Shown here piece by piece: positions 9,154 to 19,262 of a DNA stretch of 42,381 nucleotides. The position numbers and the translations under genes are program-made. This stretch comes from Alcaligenaceae bacterium 429 (GTDB taxonomy: Bacteria > Pseudomonadota > Gammaproteobacteria > Burkholderiales > Burkholderiaceae_B): contig SRSN01000004.1 in assembly GCA_004791645.1 (NCBI GenBank), positions 1 to 42,381 of the forward strand, read 5' to 3'. Below the pieces are notes generated by a model. It was not told where the DNA came from. It made no database searches and saw nothing but the letters and a program-made list of their open reading frames with translations. The stretch's first letter is position 1. Each line of letters starts with the position of its first letter.

Positions 9154-11196
9154 TTACACCGCAAACAAATACGTAATCGCCACGTCAATTGCCTTAATCG
9201 CAATAAACGGCAACACCACACCACCCACGCCATACACCAGCATATTGTTGCGCAACAGTTGCGTCGCACTGGATGGTTTAAAGCGCACCCCTCGTAAGGC
9301 CAACGGAATCAACAACGGAATGATCAGCGCATTAAAAATCAGTGCCGACAATATGGCACTGGTTGGGCTAGCCAAATTCATGACATTCAGTACGGCCATT
9401 TGCGGAATGGCGGCAGCAAATAACGCTGGCAAAATCGCAAAATACTTGGAGATATCATTCGCCAACGAAAAGGTGGTCAAAGCACCCCGTGTAATGAGCT
9501 GCTGCTTACCAATTTCCACTACTGACAACAACTTTGTAGGGTCACTGTCTAAATCCACCATATTGCCGGCCTCTTTTGCCGCCTGAGTACCCGAATTCAT
9601 GGCTAGCCCTATATCGGCTTGCGCCAAGGCAGGAGCATCATTGGTGCCATCGCCCACCATCGCCACTAAACGCCCACCCGCTTGCTCGGCTCGTATACGT
9701 GCCAACTTGTCTTCTGGTCTGGCCTCGGCAATGTAATCATCCACCCCTGCTTCTGCAGCGATACTGGCCGCCGTCAGTGGGTTATCTCCGGTGATCATCA
9801 CCGTTTTAATCCCCATCTCACGCAAGCGAGCGAATCGTTCCTTAATACCGTGTTTGATCACGTCCGATAGCTCAATAACGCCCAGTACAAACTTACCGTC
9901 ACACACTACTAATGGGGTTGCCCCTTTACGTGCCACTTTAGTGACTTTTTCTTCCAGCTCAGACGTAATAGCACCACCCAATTGCCGCACGTGTTGAGTA
10001 ATGGCATCTATAGCCCCCTTGCGGATGATGTGACCATTAGGCAGGTCTACACCCGACATTCGAGACTGCGCCGAAAAAGGGACGCAAGTCGCACCTACGG
10101 GTTTCATCTGCTCGCCGTTTTCGCCTTGTGCTAACTGAACGATGGACTTCCCTTCTGGGGTGGGGTCAGCCAAAGAAGCCATTAACGCCGCATGGCTCAA
10201 CTGCGAAATACCCACGCCCGATAACGGATGAAAGGCCGTGGCTTGCCTATCGCCATAGGTGATAGTGCCGGTTTTATCCAATAGCAGTACGTCCACATCG
10301 CCTGCAACCTCTACCGCTTTACCGGATTTCGCCAATACATTGGCTTGTAGGGCACGATTCATCCCTGCAATACCAATAGCAGGCAACAAGCCGCCGATGG
10401 TAGTAGGAATCAAACACACCAGCAGCGCGACCAACAACACAATATTGATCTCTATGCCTACGAACGCACCAATAAACGGTAAGGTAGTCACGACAATCAA
10501 GAAGGTGATGGTCATTACCCCCAACAGCAAACCCAACGCCACCTCGTTAGGCGTTTTTTGTCTGTTGGCACCTTCAACCAACGCAATCATCCGGTCTAAG
10601 AAACTATGGCCAGGTTCAGCTGTGATACGCACAACAATACGATCCGACAGCACTTTGGTACCACCTATCACCCCTGACCGATCCGTACCGGCTTCGCGCA
10701 ATACCGGTGCCGACTCACCTGTCACCGCCGCTTCATTCACCGTTGCCAAACCCTCGATCACCTCACCATCAGCGGGGATCTGCTGCCCGGCTTCCACGAC
10801 AACAAAATCACCGGCATGCAATTCAGAGGCAGGAATGAGCTGCTCGTTGCCTGCTGCATCGACTTTTCTTGCCATCAAGTTCTGACGAGTACGACGCAAT
10901 GAGGCTGCCTGCCCCCGCCCCCTAGACTCGGCGACGGCTTCGGCATAATTACCGCATAGCACCGTCACCAGTAAAATCAGTGTTACCGACCATCCAAAAC
11001 CAGGTTGCGCCCAGCCTGCCATGGTGGCAACGGCCGTTAGTACTGTGCCCAGCCATACCACCGCCATCACCGGATTTTGAATAATGTGATGCGGGGCCAA
11101 CTTAATAAACGCTGCCACTAAGGTAGAGAAAAAGCCCTGCAATGTGTGCGTTGACGACGCAGTGCTAGCGTGTTGTTGGGATGTTGTATTGCTCAT
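9154..11196 (-). CDS. kdpB: KdpB, P-type ATPase catalytic subunit of K+ pump
   Basis: 680 residues, close to the 682 of E. coli KdpB. It carries the actuator motif TGES at 159-162, the phosphorylation motif DKTGT with Asp307, and the hinge motif [11 protein letters not shown]. Membrane helices lie near 40-85, 215-275 and in the C-terminal third. Ser162 of TGES matches the numbering of the serine reported to be phosphorylated for inhibition in E. coli, so that control could be conserved; this is inference. KdpB hydrolyses ATP to drive K+ entry through KdpA. It lies 10 bp after kdpA and 10 bp before kdpC. Confidence 0.98.
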   Translation of the reverse strand: MSNTTSQQHASTASSTHTLQGFFSTLVAAFIKLAPHHIIQNPVMAVVWLGTVLTAVATMAGWAQPGFGWSVTLILLVTVLCGNYAEAVAESRGRGQAASLRRTRQNLMARKVDAAGNEQLIPASELHAGDFVVVEAGQQIPADGEVIEGLATVNEAAVTGESAPVLREAGTDRSGVIGGTKVLSDRIVVRITAEPGHSFLDRMIALVEGANRQKTPNEVALGLLLGVMTITFLIVVTTLPFIGAFVGIEINIVLLVALLVCLIPTTIGGLLPAIGIAGMNRALQANVLAKSGKAVEVAGDVDVLLLDKTGTITYGDRQATAFHPLSGVGISQLSHAALMASLADPTPEGKSIVQLAQGENGEQMKPVGATCVPFSAQSRMSGVDLPNGHIIRKGAIDAITQHVRQLGGAITSELEEKVTKVARKGATPLVVCDGKFVLGVIELSDVIKHGIKERFARLREMGIKTVMITGDNPLTAASIAAEAGVDDYIAEARPEDKLARIRAEQAGGRLVAMVGDGTNDAPALAQADIGLAMNSGTQAAKEAGNMVDLDSDPTKLLSVVEIGKQQLITRGALTTFSLANDISKYFAILPALFAAAIPQMAVLNVMNLASPTSAILSALIFNALIIPLLIPLALRGVRFKPSSATQLLRNNMLVYGVGGVVLPFIAIKAIDVAITYLFAV

Positions 11197-11206
11197 GATG
11201 TAATCC

Positions 11207-12916
11207 TCAGCGAGCGATCAGAGTCAAATGGTCGGCCACAGGGCCAAGCACTAACACGGGCATAAATTGCAGCAATGTCAGCACCACAATCACGGCCACC
11301 AAAGTCAACGAGAACGTAGGTGTTTCGATTTGCAGACTGCCGCTACTTTCTGGCGACTGACGTTTACGTGCCAACATCGCAGCAATGGCCAAAGGAATAA
11401 TAAAAGCCGGATAACGCCCTGCCGCCAGCATGAAACTGCAGGTTGTGTTCCACCACACTGAGCCATCGCTTAAGCCTTCAAACCCAGAACCGTTATTGGC
11501 AAAGGCAGACACATACTCGTAAAACACTTGGCTAATGGCGTGAAAGCCGGGGTTGGTCGTACCCGCCAAACTGGGGAACGACAGTGTCACGGCGGTCAGT
11601 GTTAATAGCACCAAGGGATGCCACAGCAGCAACACACCTAGCAACTTAATTTCCGATGCCTCAATCTTGCGCCCAAAGAGTTCCGGAGTACGGCCCGTCA
11701 TCAGCCCCGCCAGAAACACGCCTAGCATCAAATACACGAGGAACTGCTGTAGACCGCTGCCAATGCCACCCCAAATCGAGTTAATCAGCATGTCACTCAA
11801 AGCAACTAAGCCGGTCAGCGGCGCCACCGAGTCATGCATAGAATTCACTGAGCCGTTTGAGGTCTGTGTGGTCAATGCCGTCCACAACGCTGAAGGCTCT
11901 GCACCCAACCGCACCTCCTTACCTTCCATCAACGCTATATCGGTGCTGGTGGATGAATAGCCCTCGGACCACAGTGCCGCACCCGCCGACACAAGCGACA
12001 TCAACAACATCGTCCCAAACACAAAGGCTGCAAACTTTCTACGTCCAGTAAAGGGGCCAATCATGAACACCACCGATACCGGCACCAAAATTAATGCCAG
12101 TGTTTCGAGGAAGTTAGAAAGTGGTGTGGGGTTCTCTAGCGGCACCGTGCTGTTTGGGCCATACCACCCACCACCGTTAGTACCCAACTGTTTGATGGCC
12201 ACCATAGGCGCCACCGGGCCCAATGGGATCTTCTGCTCTGTCATTTCTACGGTGCTATCTACCGGCGCAACTACAGGCCCACCATCAAAAGTCGCTGGCA
12301 CGCCCTGACTGGTCAGCAACACAGACCACACCAAACACAGCGGCAACATGAAACGTAAGGTAGGGCGAATCACGTCAGCCCAATAATTACCCATATCTAC
12401 GGACTCGTGGCTATGCTCTTCCGCTTTACGTGCTTCTGCATTACGCCCTCCAAACAGCCCACGCAACGTTGCCGCCACTAAGGCCAGCCCCATCATGGGC
12501 GTGATCACCTGCAACGCAATAATGCCCATCATGTGGCTCAAGTACGAAAGCTGTGCCTGACCCGCATAGTGCTGTTGGTTGGTATTGGTTAAGAAGGAAA
12601 CCATGGTGTGCAATGCCAAATCCCAGCTCATATTGGGCGCATCATTGGGATTCAACGGTAACCACGCTTGCGTCATCAACATGACCCACACAATGATGGC
12701 TAGCACCACATTACTGAACAAAAACGCACCGGCGTAACCACGCCAGCTCATTCCTTGTTTGGGATTCGTACCTATCAACGCGTATAAGGGGCGTTCTAAC
12801 CAACTAAACAGCGCATCGCTACGCATTGGTTCCCCACGCATCACCGCCGCTAAATACCGGCCTAGCGGCCAACCCAATAAAATGGCTAAGGCAAATACCA
12901 GAAGAAATTCAGTCAT
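11207..12916 (-). CDS. kdpA: KdpA, K+-binding channel-like subunit
   Basis: 569 residues with about ten hydrophobic segments, the KdpA topology. The four selectivity-filter-like loops can be recognised: [38 protein letters not shown] and [11 protein letters not shown]. KdpA is the K+-selecting inner-membrane subunit, from which ions pass to KdpB. It is the first recognised gene of kdpABCDE; the short KdpF peptide that usually precedes it was not found. The ATG overlaps the TGA of a weak 46-codon reading frame (12913-13053), which may or may not be translated. Confidence 0.98.
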   Translation of the reverse strand: MTEFLLVFALAILLGWPLGRYLAAVMRGEPMRSDALFSWLERPLYALIGTNPKQGMSWRGYAGAFLFSNVVLAIIVWVMLMTQAWLPLNPNDAPNMSWDLALHTMVSFLTNTNQQHYAGQAQLSYLSHMMGIIALQVITPMMGLALVAATLRGLFGGRNAEARKAEEHSHESVDMGNYWADVIRPTLRFMLPLCLVWSVLLTSQGVPATFDGGPVVAPVDSTVEMTEQKIPLGPVAPMVAIKQLGTNGGGWYGPNSTVPLENPTPLSNFLETLALILVPVSVVFMIGPFTGRRKFAAFVFGTMLLMSLVSAGAALWSEGYSSTSTDIALMEGKEVRLGAEPSALWTALTTQTSNGSVNSMHDSVAPLTGLVALSDMLINSIWGGIGSGLQQFLVYLMLGVFLAGLMTGRTPELFGRKIEASEIKLLGVLLLWHPLVLLTLTAVTLSFPSLAGTTNPGFHAISQVFYEYVSAFANNGSGFEGLSDGSVWWNTTCSFMLAAGRYPAFIIPLAIAAMLARKRQSPESSGSLQIETPTFSLTLVAVIVVLTLLQFMPVLVLGPVADHLTLIAR

Positions 12917-13264
12917 GATCTGCCCCCACTACGTAGCATTAGTGATGGGCATTGAGTCGCCTGTGCATGCCTGTTAACCGGTAGCACAACGACCAAGGCA
13001 CCACCGCAATCTGCGATGATGCCTACGAGGTTTTTAGAAAATGTAAGGCGCATGTTCTTTTCGCTTCAGAATGGCGAAATTGCCATGCACAAATAGTAAT
13101 CAGCCCCCTTTTTTCTGATCGTAACTTCTGCGTAAATTTTGAGTGCTCGCTACTGCGAGCGCAGAGGTAGCCCGCACCCTCTCGTCATGCGTCTGCCCCA
13201 ACACTGACTCGGTGGACACACAACTCTGACCACACTCGGCTAAAAGAGCACAGGTTGTGTCCAT
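12917..13264. other. Leader/intergenic region upstream of kdpA
   Basis: This gene-poor stretch separates kdpA from the ssb terminator and should hold the kdp promoter and KdpE sites. What can be seen: a 46-codon minus-strand frame (13053 to 12913) whose TGA overlaps the kdpA ATG; a perfect 6-bp hairpin GCTCGC-TACT-GCGAGC at 13145-13160; minus-strand pentamers TTACG starting at 13135 and 13124, 11 bp apart (one helical turn), a possible OmpR-type site; and a 7-bp inverted repeat GGACACA/TGTGTCC at 13214-13220 and 13256-13262. No convincing -35/-10 pair was identified and no KdpF-like hydrophobic peptide is encoded. Confidence 0.5.
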
Positions 13265-13302
13265 AAGAAAAAAGCCCAGCGCGACAGAGTCGGCTGGGCT
13301 TT
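13265..13302 (-). terminator. Rho-independent terminator of ssb
   Basis: AAAGCCCAGC (13271-13280) pairs with GCTGGGCTTT (13293-13302). An inner CGAC/GTCG stem closes an AGA loop, with one bulged base. On the minus strand the stem is followed by a run of six T residues. It lies 27 bp beyond the ssb stop codon. Confidence 0.92.
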
Positions 13303-13328
13303 GGGTACTGAGTGATGGCGACTAAACC

Positions 13329-13835
13329 TTAGAACGGAATATCGTCATCCATATCGGCCAAGTTATCCACAGGAGCTTGGTATGGGTTTGCAGCTTGCTG
13401 CTGACGTGGGGCTTGTTGAGGAGCCGCTGCACGTTGCTGTTGTTGTGGTGCACGGGGAGCGCTGTAATCGCCACCGCCGAAATCGGCATCGCCACCACCA
13501 TCACGGCCACCCAACATTTGCATTTGGTCAGCGATGATTTCAGTGGTGTAGTTGTCTTTACCGTCTTGGCCTTGCCATTTGCGTGTGCGCAGGCGGCCTT
13601 CTACGTAAACCGAACGGCCTTTTTTCAGGTACTCGCCAGCGATTTCAGCCAGACGGTTGTAGAACACCACACGGTGCCATTCGGTTTCCTCACGACGTTC
13701 GCCGCTGTTGCGATCTTTCCAGTTGGAGGTAGTGGCAATAGAGATGTTGCAAATGGCATTGCCTTCTGCGCCATAACGTACTTCGGGATCACGACCCAAG
13801 TTGCCCACCAAAATTACCTTGTTTACCGATGCCAT
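13329..13835 (-). CDS. ssb: Single-stranded DNA-binding protein SSB
   Basis: 168 residues. The N-terminal OB-fold (about 1-112) begins with [21 protein letters not shown] and includes [21 protein letters not shown] and [14 protein letters not shown] Gly/Gln/Ala/Pro-rich flexible linker follows. The protein ends in MDDDIPF, the conserved acidic tip that docks repair and replication partners. SSB coats single-stranded DNA as a tetramer. The ATG at 13835 has AGGA 8 nt upstream and gives the canonical N-terminus; the frame is open 18 codons further upstream but that extension is not part of the family. The MFS gene lies upstream on the same strand. No LexA-type box was seen in the 116-bp gap. Confidence 0.98.
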   Translation of the reverse strand: MASVNKVILVGNLGRDPEVRYGAEGNAICNISIATTSNWKDRNSGERREETEWHRVVFYNRLAEIAGEYLKKGRSVYVEGRLRTRKWQGQDGKDNYTTEIIADQMQMLGGRDGGGDADFGGGDYSAPRAPQQQQRAAAPQQAPRQQQAANPYQAPVDNLADMDDDIPF

Positions 13836-13892
13836 GACTGTATCCTGTTCAAAAAATCTATAACCCGTATTATCTACGATCGTCCCCACTTA

Positions 13893-13930
13893 GACTATGC
13901 CACTCCACATATTTACGGATGGCCATAGTC
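13893..13930. repeat. Imperfect inverted repeat between MFS gene and ssb
   Basis: GACTATG and CATAGTC form a perfect 7-bp outer stem, extended inward imperfectly (GCCACTCC against GGATGGCC). It could end MFS transcription or belong to the ssb promoter region. No T-run follows on the minus strand, so a simple rho-independent terminator is doubtful. Confidence 0.45.
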
Positions 13931-13951
13931 GTGCGGCCTGCTATCTGTTAT

Positions 13952-15160
13952 TTAGTCTGGTGTTTGCAGACCACGCCCCAGCACCAACCACGAGATGGCC
14001 AATGCGGCGCCTAACCACAATACGATTTGGGGGCCTTGTTGAGCAGCCAATATACCGCCCATTACACCACCACCAAATACGCCTAACGATTGCGACATGT
14101 TGTAAAAGCCTAGTGCTAAACCTTTGTATTCAGCCGGTGCCTGACGCGACACCAACGAAGGTTGCAGTGCTTCCAACACGTTAAATGCGACAAAAAACAG
14201 CACCAGTAATGCCATCAGCCCCCAGAAGTTGTGGATTACCACGGGCATGACTAACAATACCAATGCCAGTAACAGCACCATCTTCATCAGAATGGCTTGA
14301 TGGCACTTACGCGTTTCAGTGTAAAACACCACCGGCACCATAAACAGGAAAGATACCAGAATCACCGGTAAATACACTTTCCACAACGTTGCTGTCTGTA
14401 AGCCGCCAGTTTGTTCCAGCAAACCTGGCACCACCATAAACATCATCATCAAGATGGCGTGTAAGACAAACACACCATAATTCAGGCGCAGCAGGTTGCG
14501 GTCTGACAGCACATCGCTGGCTTTGGCGGATTGCAGTACTGGAATAACTTGCTCGGCCGCTGGCACCACAAAGGCTGCCAGCAACATACAGATAAAGCCC
14601 AAGATACTGATCGCCCAGAACAAGCCTGATAGCCCGAACTGCCCTACCAACACCGGCGACAACACCAGCGACAGGGCAAAAGACAACCCAATAGACGCCC
14701 CCACCATCGCCATGGCTCGAGTACGTACCTCGGGGCGTGTCGCATCGGCTACCCAGGCTGTAATCGCAGCAGACACCGCGCCCAGACCTTGCAACACCCT
14801 ACCCACGATGATGCCGTCTACGCTGTCGGACAGCGCACAGACTATGCCCCCCACGATAAACAGCAACATACCTGCCACAATCACAGGCCGGCGACCAAAG
14901 CGATCCGACGCCATACCTAGCGGGATTTGCATAATGGCTTGTGTCAGCCCATACGCCCCCAAGGCCATCCCCACTTTCATGGCATCGTGCCCGCCCACCA
15001 AACTGCTTGCCGCCACGGCAAACACAGGGGTTAGCAAGAACAAACCCAACATACGTGTCGCAAACAACCATGCCAACATGGTGCTGGTACGACGTTCCTG
15101 TGGGGTCAAACTCAAGCGCTCAGGACGACTACTCATTTTTTTATTTTCTGTATGACTCAT
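13952..15160 (-). CDS. MFS transporter (drug/metabolite exporter-like)
   Basis: 402 residues with about 12 hydrophobic segments. The MFS signature between helices 2 and 3 is clear (GMASDRFGRRPVIVAGML), as is the helix-4 stretch GRVLQGLGAVSAAITAWVAD and the helix-5 motif-C-like stretch GASIGLSFALSLVLSPVLVG, which point to the proton-driven exporter (DHA1/YajR-like) branch. The substrate cannot be read from the sequence. The ATG at 15160 was chosen because the frame upstream of it (to 15214) adds a non-family extension. The gene is divergent from uvrA across 114 bp and upstream of ssb; this uvrA-MFS-ssb arrangement is common in Burkholderiales. Confidence 0.88.
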   Translation of the reverse strand: MSHTENKKMSSRPERLSLTPQERRTSTMLAWLFATRMLGLFLLTPVFAVAASSLVGGHDAMKVGMALGAYGLTQAIMQIPLGMASDRFGRRPVIVAGMLLFIVGGIVCALSDSVDGIIVGRVLQGLGAVSAAITAWVADATRPEVRTRAMAMVGASIGLSFALSLVLSPVLVGQFGLSGLFWAISILGFICMLLAAFVVPAAEQVIPVLQSAKASDVLSDRNLLRLNYGVFVLHAILMMMFMVVPGLLEQTGGLQTATLWKVYLPVILVSFLFMVPVVFYTETRKCHQAILMKMVLLLALVLLVMPVVIHNFWGLMALLVLFFVAFNVLEALQPSLVSRQAPAEYKGLALGFYNMSQSLGVFGGGVMGGILAAQQGPQIVLWLGAALAISWLVLGRGLQTPD

Positions 15161-15274
15161 GCAACACTCTATTCTTACACTTCTTTGTGCAGTGCTATGC
15201 CAGACTTTTGGCACAAAAATGGCCTAACAGGCTATAGTAACAAGTTACCCTTTTAAAGCCCTATACCCACGACG

Positions 15275-18109
15275 ATGGACGCAATACGTATACGGGGTGC
15301 GCGCACGCATAACCTCAAAAACCTGTCAGTAGATTTGCCCCGCCATGAACTGGTGGTGATTACCGGTTTGTCCGGTTCAGGCAAGTCTTCCTTGGCATTT
15401 GATACGTTGTATGCGGAGGGCCAGCGACGCTACGTAGAAAGTTTGTCGGCCTACGCCAGACAATTTCTACAACTGATGGACAAGCCTGATGTTGATTTGA
15501 TTGAAGGCTTATCCCCCGCTATTTCCATCGAGCAAAAAGCAGCAGGACACAATCCACGTTCTACGGTTGGTACCACCACCGAAATACACGATTATTTGCG
15601 CCTATTGTACGCTCGTACTGGCACTCCTCACTGTCCTGAACACCACTTGCCGCTGCAAATGCAAAATGTCAGCCAAATGGTGGACCAAACTCTGGCGTTG
15701 CCTGAAGAAACGCGTATTGCGATTTTGGCACCGGTATTGCGAGCTACGCATGACGAATTCGAACAACAACGTCGTGCTCTGCAAGCCCAAGGTTTTGTGC
15801 GTTTGCGTGTAAACGGTGAAATGGGTGCGATTGAAGACATTCAAGCGCCCGCCCCCGATAATTCTGCACTGGTCGAAGTGGTGGTAGACCGCTTGCGCGT
15901 CAAACCCGACAGTGCACAGCGTTTGGCTGAAAGCTTTGATACTGCGTTAGAGCTATCCCAAGGCCGCGTTACTGTACTGAATCTGGATACATCAGAAGAA
16001 CTACAGTTCAGCAACCACTACGCTTGCCCATTGTGCGATTACCAGCTGAACGAGTTAGAGCCGCGTCTATTCAGCTTCAACAACCCTGCAGGCGCTTGCC
16101 CTGATTGCAGCGGTTTAGGTTTGGTGGACTTTTTTGACCCCCAACGCGTGGTCGCGTTTCCTGACCTAAGCTTGGCAAGCGGTGCCATCAGCGGCTGGGA
16201 TAAACGTAATGCCTTTACCCACACATTACTGACTAGCCTAGCGGCTCACTATGACTTCGATCTAGACACACCGTTCGAAGAACTGCCTGAAGCCATACGC
16301 CAGTGCATTTTGTACGGGTCGAATAACGAAGAAATCGCCTTCTTGTACTTAAACGAGAAAGGCAAAACCACCGTAAAACGCCACGCGTTTGAAGGTGTAA
16401 TCCCGAATTTGGAACGCCGCTGGCGCGAAACCGACTCGCCTGCCGTGCGTGAAGAGCTGTCTAAGCTACGTCGCACTCAACAGTGCCCCTCTTGCCATGG
16501 TTCTCGTTTACGCACCGAAGCACGTAACGTGTTGCTAGGTGAAAATGACCCGCGCGCTATCTACGAAGTAGAAGCTATGTCGCTGGCCGACTGCCAACAC
16601 TGGTTCGGCGCGTTGCAATTGAGTGGTGCGAAAAAAGAAATCGCTGAACGCATTGTGCAAGAAATTCTGGCGCGACTGCAGTTCCTGAATAACGTAGGGC
16701 TGAATTACCTGTCGCTAGACCGCAGTGCCGACACCATTTCCGGTGGTGAGTCACAACGTATTCGTCTTGCCAGCCAAATCGGTTCTGGTCTGACTGGTGT
16801 GATGTATGTGCTGGATGAGCCCTCTATAGGCTTGCACCAACGCGACAACGACCGCTTGATTGATACCCTCAAACGTTTACGTGACCTAGGTAATAGCGTG
16901 ATTGTGGTGGAGCATGATGAAGACATGATCCGCCAAGCTGACTTCATTGTGGATATGGGCCCTGGTGCCGGTGAGCACGGTGGCCATATCGTCGCAGCTG
17001 GCACGCCAGACGTTATTTTGCAGTCGCCCAAGTCCCTGACCGGACAATACCTGAGCGGCCAAAAACGCATTGCTATCCCTGCGCGCCGTCCGGTCACACC
17101 CGATATGCCTGAGTTGGTGTTGCGCGGTGCCAGTGGCAACAACCTGAAATCAGTAGACCTGCATATTCCTGCAGGCCGTTTTGTGTGCATCAGCGGCGTG
17201 TCTGGGTCGGGTAAATCTACCTTGATCAACGACACGTTGGCGACAGCACTGTCACAGCATTATCACCGCGCACAAACAGAACCAGCCCCTTACCTAGGTT
17301 TGGAAGGGCTGGAGCACTTTGACAAAGTGATTAACGTAGACCAAAGCCCTATAGGTCGTACGCCACGTAGTAACCCCGCCACCTACACTGGTCTATTCAC
17401 CACTATCCGTGAACTGTTTGCGGGCGTGCCTGAAGCGCGTGCCCGTGGCTACGACCCAGGCCGTTTCTCGTTTAACGTCAAAGGCGGTCGCTGTGAAGCG
17501 TGTCAGGGAGACGGCGTGATGAAGGTAGAAATGCACTTTCTGCCCGATATCTACGTGCCTTGCGATATTTGTCACGGCAAACGCTACAACCGCGAAACCT
17601 TGGATATCCACTACCGCGGCAAAAACATCAGCGAAGTGCTAGACCTAACTGTTGATCAAGCGCTGACTTTCTTTGGTGCTGTGCCTGCTATTGCGCGCAA
17701 GCTAGAAACCTTGATGGACGTGGGTTTGTCATACCTGCGATTAGGTCAAAGCGCGACCACCCTATCTGGCGGTGAAGCTCAGCGGGTAAAACTGGCGCTG
17801 GAATTATCCCGACGCAGCACAGGCCGTACCTTCTACATCTTGGATGAGCCCACAACTGGTCTGCACTTCCAAGACATCGCGCTGCTGTTGGATGTCTTGA
17901 ATAAGCTAGTGGATGCAGGCAACACAGTGGTGATTATTGAGCACAATCTGGACGTCATCAAAACGGCTGATTGGGTTATTGATATGGGGCCAGAAGGCGG
18001 TGCTGCAGGCGGTCAAATCGTCGCACAAGGCACGCCTGAAGTGATTGCTTCTACCCCAGAAAGCCATACCGGACGCTATTTGCAGGCACTACTCACAGTG
18101 CCTGCCTAA
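15275..18109 (+). CDS. uvrA: UvrA, excinuclease ABC subunit A
   Basis: 944 residues, near the 940 of E. coli UvrA. It holds two ABC ATPase modules: Walker [10 protein letters not shown] with signature SGGESQR, and Walker [10 protein letters not shown] with signature SGGEAQR. Zinc-finger cysteines appear in [13 protein letters not shown] and CPDCSGLG, and in CEACQGDG and [10 protein letters not shown]. The N-terminus [14 protein letters not shown] matches the family start. UvrA scans DNA for bulky lesions and loads UvrB in nucleotide excision repair. It stands alone on the plus strand and ends 7 bp before the convergent dgt gene, with no hairpin between them. Confidence 0.99.
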   Translation: MDAIRIRGARTHNLKNLSVDLPRHELVVITGLSGSGKSSLAFDTLYAEGQRRYVESLSAYARQFLQLMDKPDVDLIEGLSPAISIEQKAAGHNPRSTVGTTTEIHDYLRLLYARTGTPHCPEHHLPLQMQNVSQMVDQTLALPEETRIAILAPVLRATHDEFEQQRRALQAQGFVRLRVNGEMGAIEDIQAPAPDNSALVEVVVDRLRVKPDSAQRLAESFDTALELSQGRVTVLNLDTSEELQFSNHYACPLCDYQLNELEPRLFSFNNPAGACPDCSGLGLVDFFDPQRVVAFPDLSLASGAISGWDKRNAFTHTLLTSLAAHYDFDLDTPFEELPEAIRQCILYGSNNEEIAFLYLNEKGKTTVKRHAFEGVIPNLERRWRETDSPAVREELSKLRRTQQCPSCHGSRLRTEARNVLLGENDPRAIYEVEAMSLADCQHWFGALQLSGAKKEIAERIVQEILARLQFLNNVGLNYLSLDRSADTISGGESQRIRLASQIGSGLTGVMYVLDEPSIGLHQRDNDRLIDTLKRLRDLGNSVIVVEHDEDMIRQADFIVDMGPGAGEHGGHIVAAGTPDVILQSPKSLTGQYLSGQKRIAIPARRPVTPDMPELVLRGASGNNLKSVDLHIPAGRFVCISGVSGSGKSTLINDTLATALSQHYHRAQTEPAPYLGLEGLEHFDKVINVDQSPIGRTPRSNPATYTGLFTTIRELFAGVPEARARGYDPGRFSFNVKGGRCEACQGDGVMKVEMHFLPDIYVPCDICHGKRYNRETLDIHYRGKNISEVLDLTVDQALTFFGAVPAIARKLETLMDVGLSYLRLGQSATTLSGGEAQRVKLALELSRRSTGRTFYILDEPTTGLHFQDIALLLDVLNKLVDAGNTVVIIEHNLDVIKTADWVIDMGPEGGAAGGQIVAQGTPEVIASTPESHTGRYLQALLTVPA

Positions 18110-18116
18110 CTACCCA

Positions 18117-19241
18117 TTACATGTGGAACAGTTGCTGGTGTTCACGGATCGCATAGCGGTCTGTCATGCCAGCAATGTAGTCTGCAATGGCACGCGCTTG
18201 CGCTTGTGGGCTTTCGCGTCGGTGCTCTGCTGTCAGCAAGCGTGGATCTTCCATGTACGCCACAAACAACTCGCGAATAATGCGACGCGCTTTGCTCATC
18301 ATGCGTAACACTTGCGGATGGCGGTAGAGGTTCTCGCGCAAAAATTTCTTCAAATGATCCGCTTCTACCCGCATTTCCATAGAAAACGCTGCCATTTTCC
18401 CAGCTTGGCGTAGTTCGTCTACGCTACCCGGTCTGGCCATATCTAAATTTTGCTGAGTAGTCAGCGTCAAATCTTGCACAAAGGTATTAATCATCGTGCG
18501 TATGGTCTCAGCCACCAACCGCTTTTGCGACACAGCGGGGTACATTTGACGCGCGGCCACATAGTGCTGGAAGAAAATAGGCACTTCGCACAGCTGTTCT
18601 AACGTAATCAGTTTTGAACGCAGGCCATCATCAATATCGTGATTGTTGTAGGCAATTTCATCAGCCAAATTGGTCAACTGTGCCTCTAAGGAAGGCTGTC
18701 TGCGCAGCAAGAAGCGTTCGCCTACGTCACCCAATAAATGGGCATGGCGCAAATTACAGTGCTTCAAAATACCTTCACGGGTTTCAAAACACAGATTTAG
18801 GCCATCAAAGGCGGCATAGCGTTCTTCTAAGGTGTCGACAATACGCAGACTTTGCAGGTTGTGCTCAAAACCACCTGCTTGCGGTACTAGCTCGCGCATG
18901 CAGGCGTTAAGCTCTTCTTGGCCTGCATGCCCGAAAGGGGTGTGCCCCAGATCGTGCGCCAGTGAAATCGCCTCTACTAGGTCTTCATGCACCTGTAGAT
19001 TTCTTGCCAACGAACGGGCAATTTGTGCGACTTCAATACTGTGCGTCAGGCGGGTACGAAACAGGTCGCCTTCATGATTAATGAAAACCTGCGTTTTGTA
19101 CTCCAGCCGCCTAAACGCTTGGCAATGGATGATACGGTCTCGGTCTCGTTGAAACTCATTACGCCGCTCCGGAGCTTCTTCTGGGTGGCGTCTACCTCGG
19201 CTATGTTCTGGAAAACATGAATAAACGGCCAGTGACACCAT
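18117..19241 (-). CDS. dgt: Deoxyguanosinetriphosphate triphosphohydrolase-like protein
   Basis: 374 residues of the HD-superfamily dNTPase group. The metal-binding set is visible as RLTHSIEVAQIAR (first His), AHDLGHTPFGHAGQEELN (HD pair and following His) and ANLADEIAYNNHDIDDG-type sequence (NLADEIAYNNHDIDDGL, the last Asp). The N-terminus contains RRNEFQRDRDRIIHCQAFRRL, typical of the family. These enzymes hydrolyse dNTPs to nucleosides and tripolyphosphate, affecting nucleotide pools; substrate preference cannot be read. AGGGG lies 6 nt before the ATG. It is the third gene of aroK-aroB-dgt, 21 bp after aroB. Confidence 0.95.
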   Translation of the reverse strand: MVSLAVYSCFPEHSRGRRHPEEAPERRNEFQRDRDRIIHCQAFRRLEYKTQVFINHEGDLFRTRLTHSIEVAQIARSLARNLQVHEDLVEAISLAHDLGHTPFGHAGQEELNACMRELVPQAGGFEHNLQSLRIVDTLEERYAAFDGLNLCFETREGILKHCNLRHAHLLGDVGERFLLRRQPSLEAQLTNLADEIAYNNHDIDDGLRSKLITLEQLCEVPIFFQHYVAARQMYPAVSQKRLVAETIRTMINTFVQDLTLTTQQNLDMARPGSVDELRQAGKMAAFSMEMRVEADHLKKFLRENLYRHPQVLRMMSKARRIIRELFVAYMEDPRLLTAEHRRESPQAQARAIADYIAGMTDRYAIREHQQLFHM

Positions 19242-19262
19242 AACGATCCCCTTATTTATCGG

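Noticed and set aside
10259-10885. 208-codon open frame on the plus strand opposite kdpB
   Set aside because: It lies fully inside a clear P-type ATPase gene and its translation is Ser/Thr/Pro-rich, as expected for an antisense shadow; no family resemblance.
12913-13053. 46-codon frame as a genuine kdpF
   Set aside because: KdpF is a short, almost wholly hydrophobic peptide. This frame has charged and polar residues throughout and a weak start, so it was kept only as a low-interest observation.
13214-13262. GGACACA/TGTGTCC repeat as a small RNA or second terminator
   Set aside because: Only 7 bp with a 35-nt loop and no promoter or T-run at the right place.
14496-15155. 219-codon plus-strand frame opposite the MFS gene
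   Set aside because: Fully antisense to a well-supported membrane transporter; composition (Pro/Thr/Ala/Ser) is that of a reversed hydrophobic gene.
15161-15274. LexA (SOS) box upstream of uvrA
   Set aside because: No CTGT-N8-ACAG or close variant was found. A possible -10 (TATAGT) with TTGGCA has a 19-bp spacer, too loose to call.
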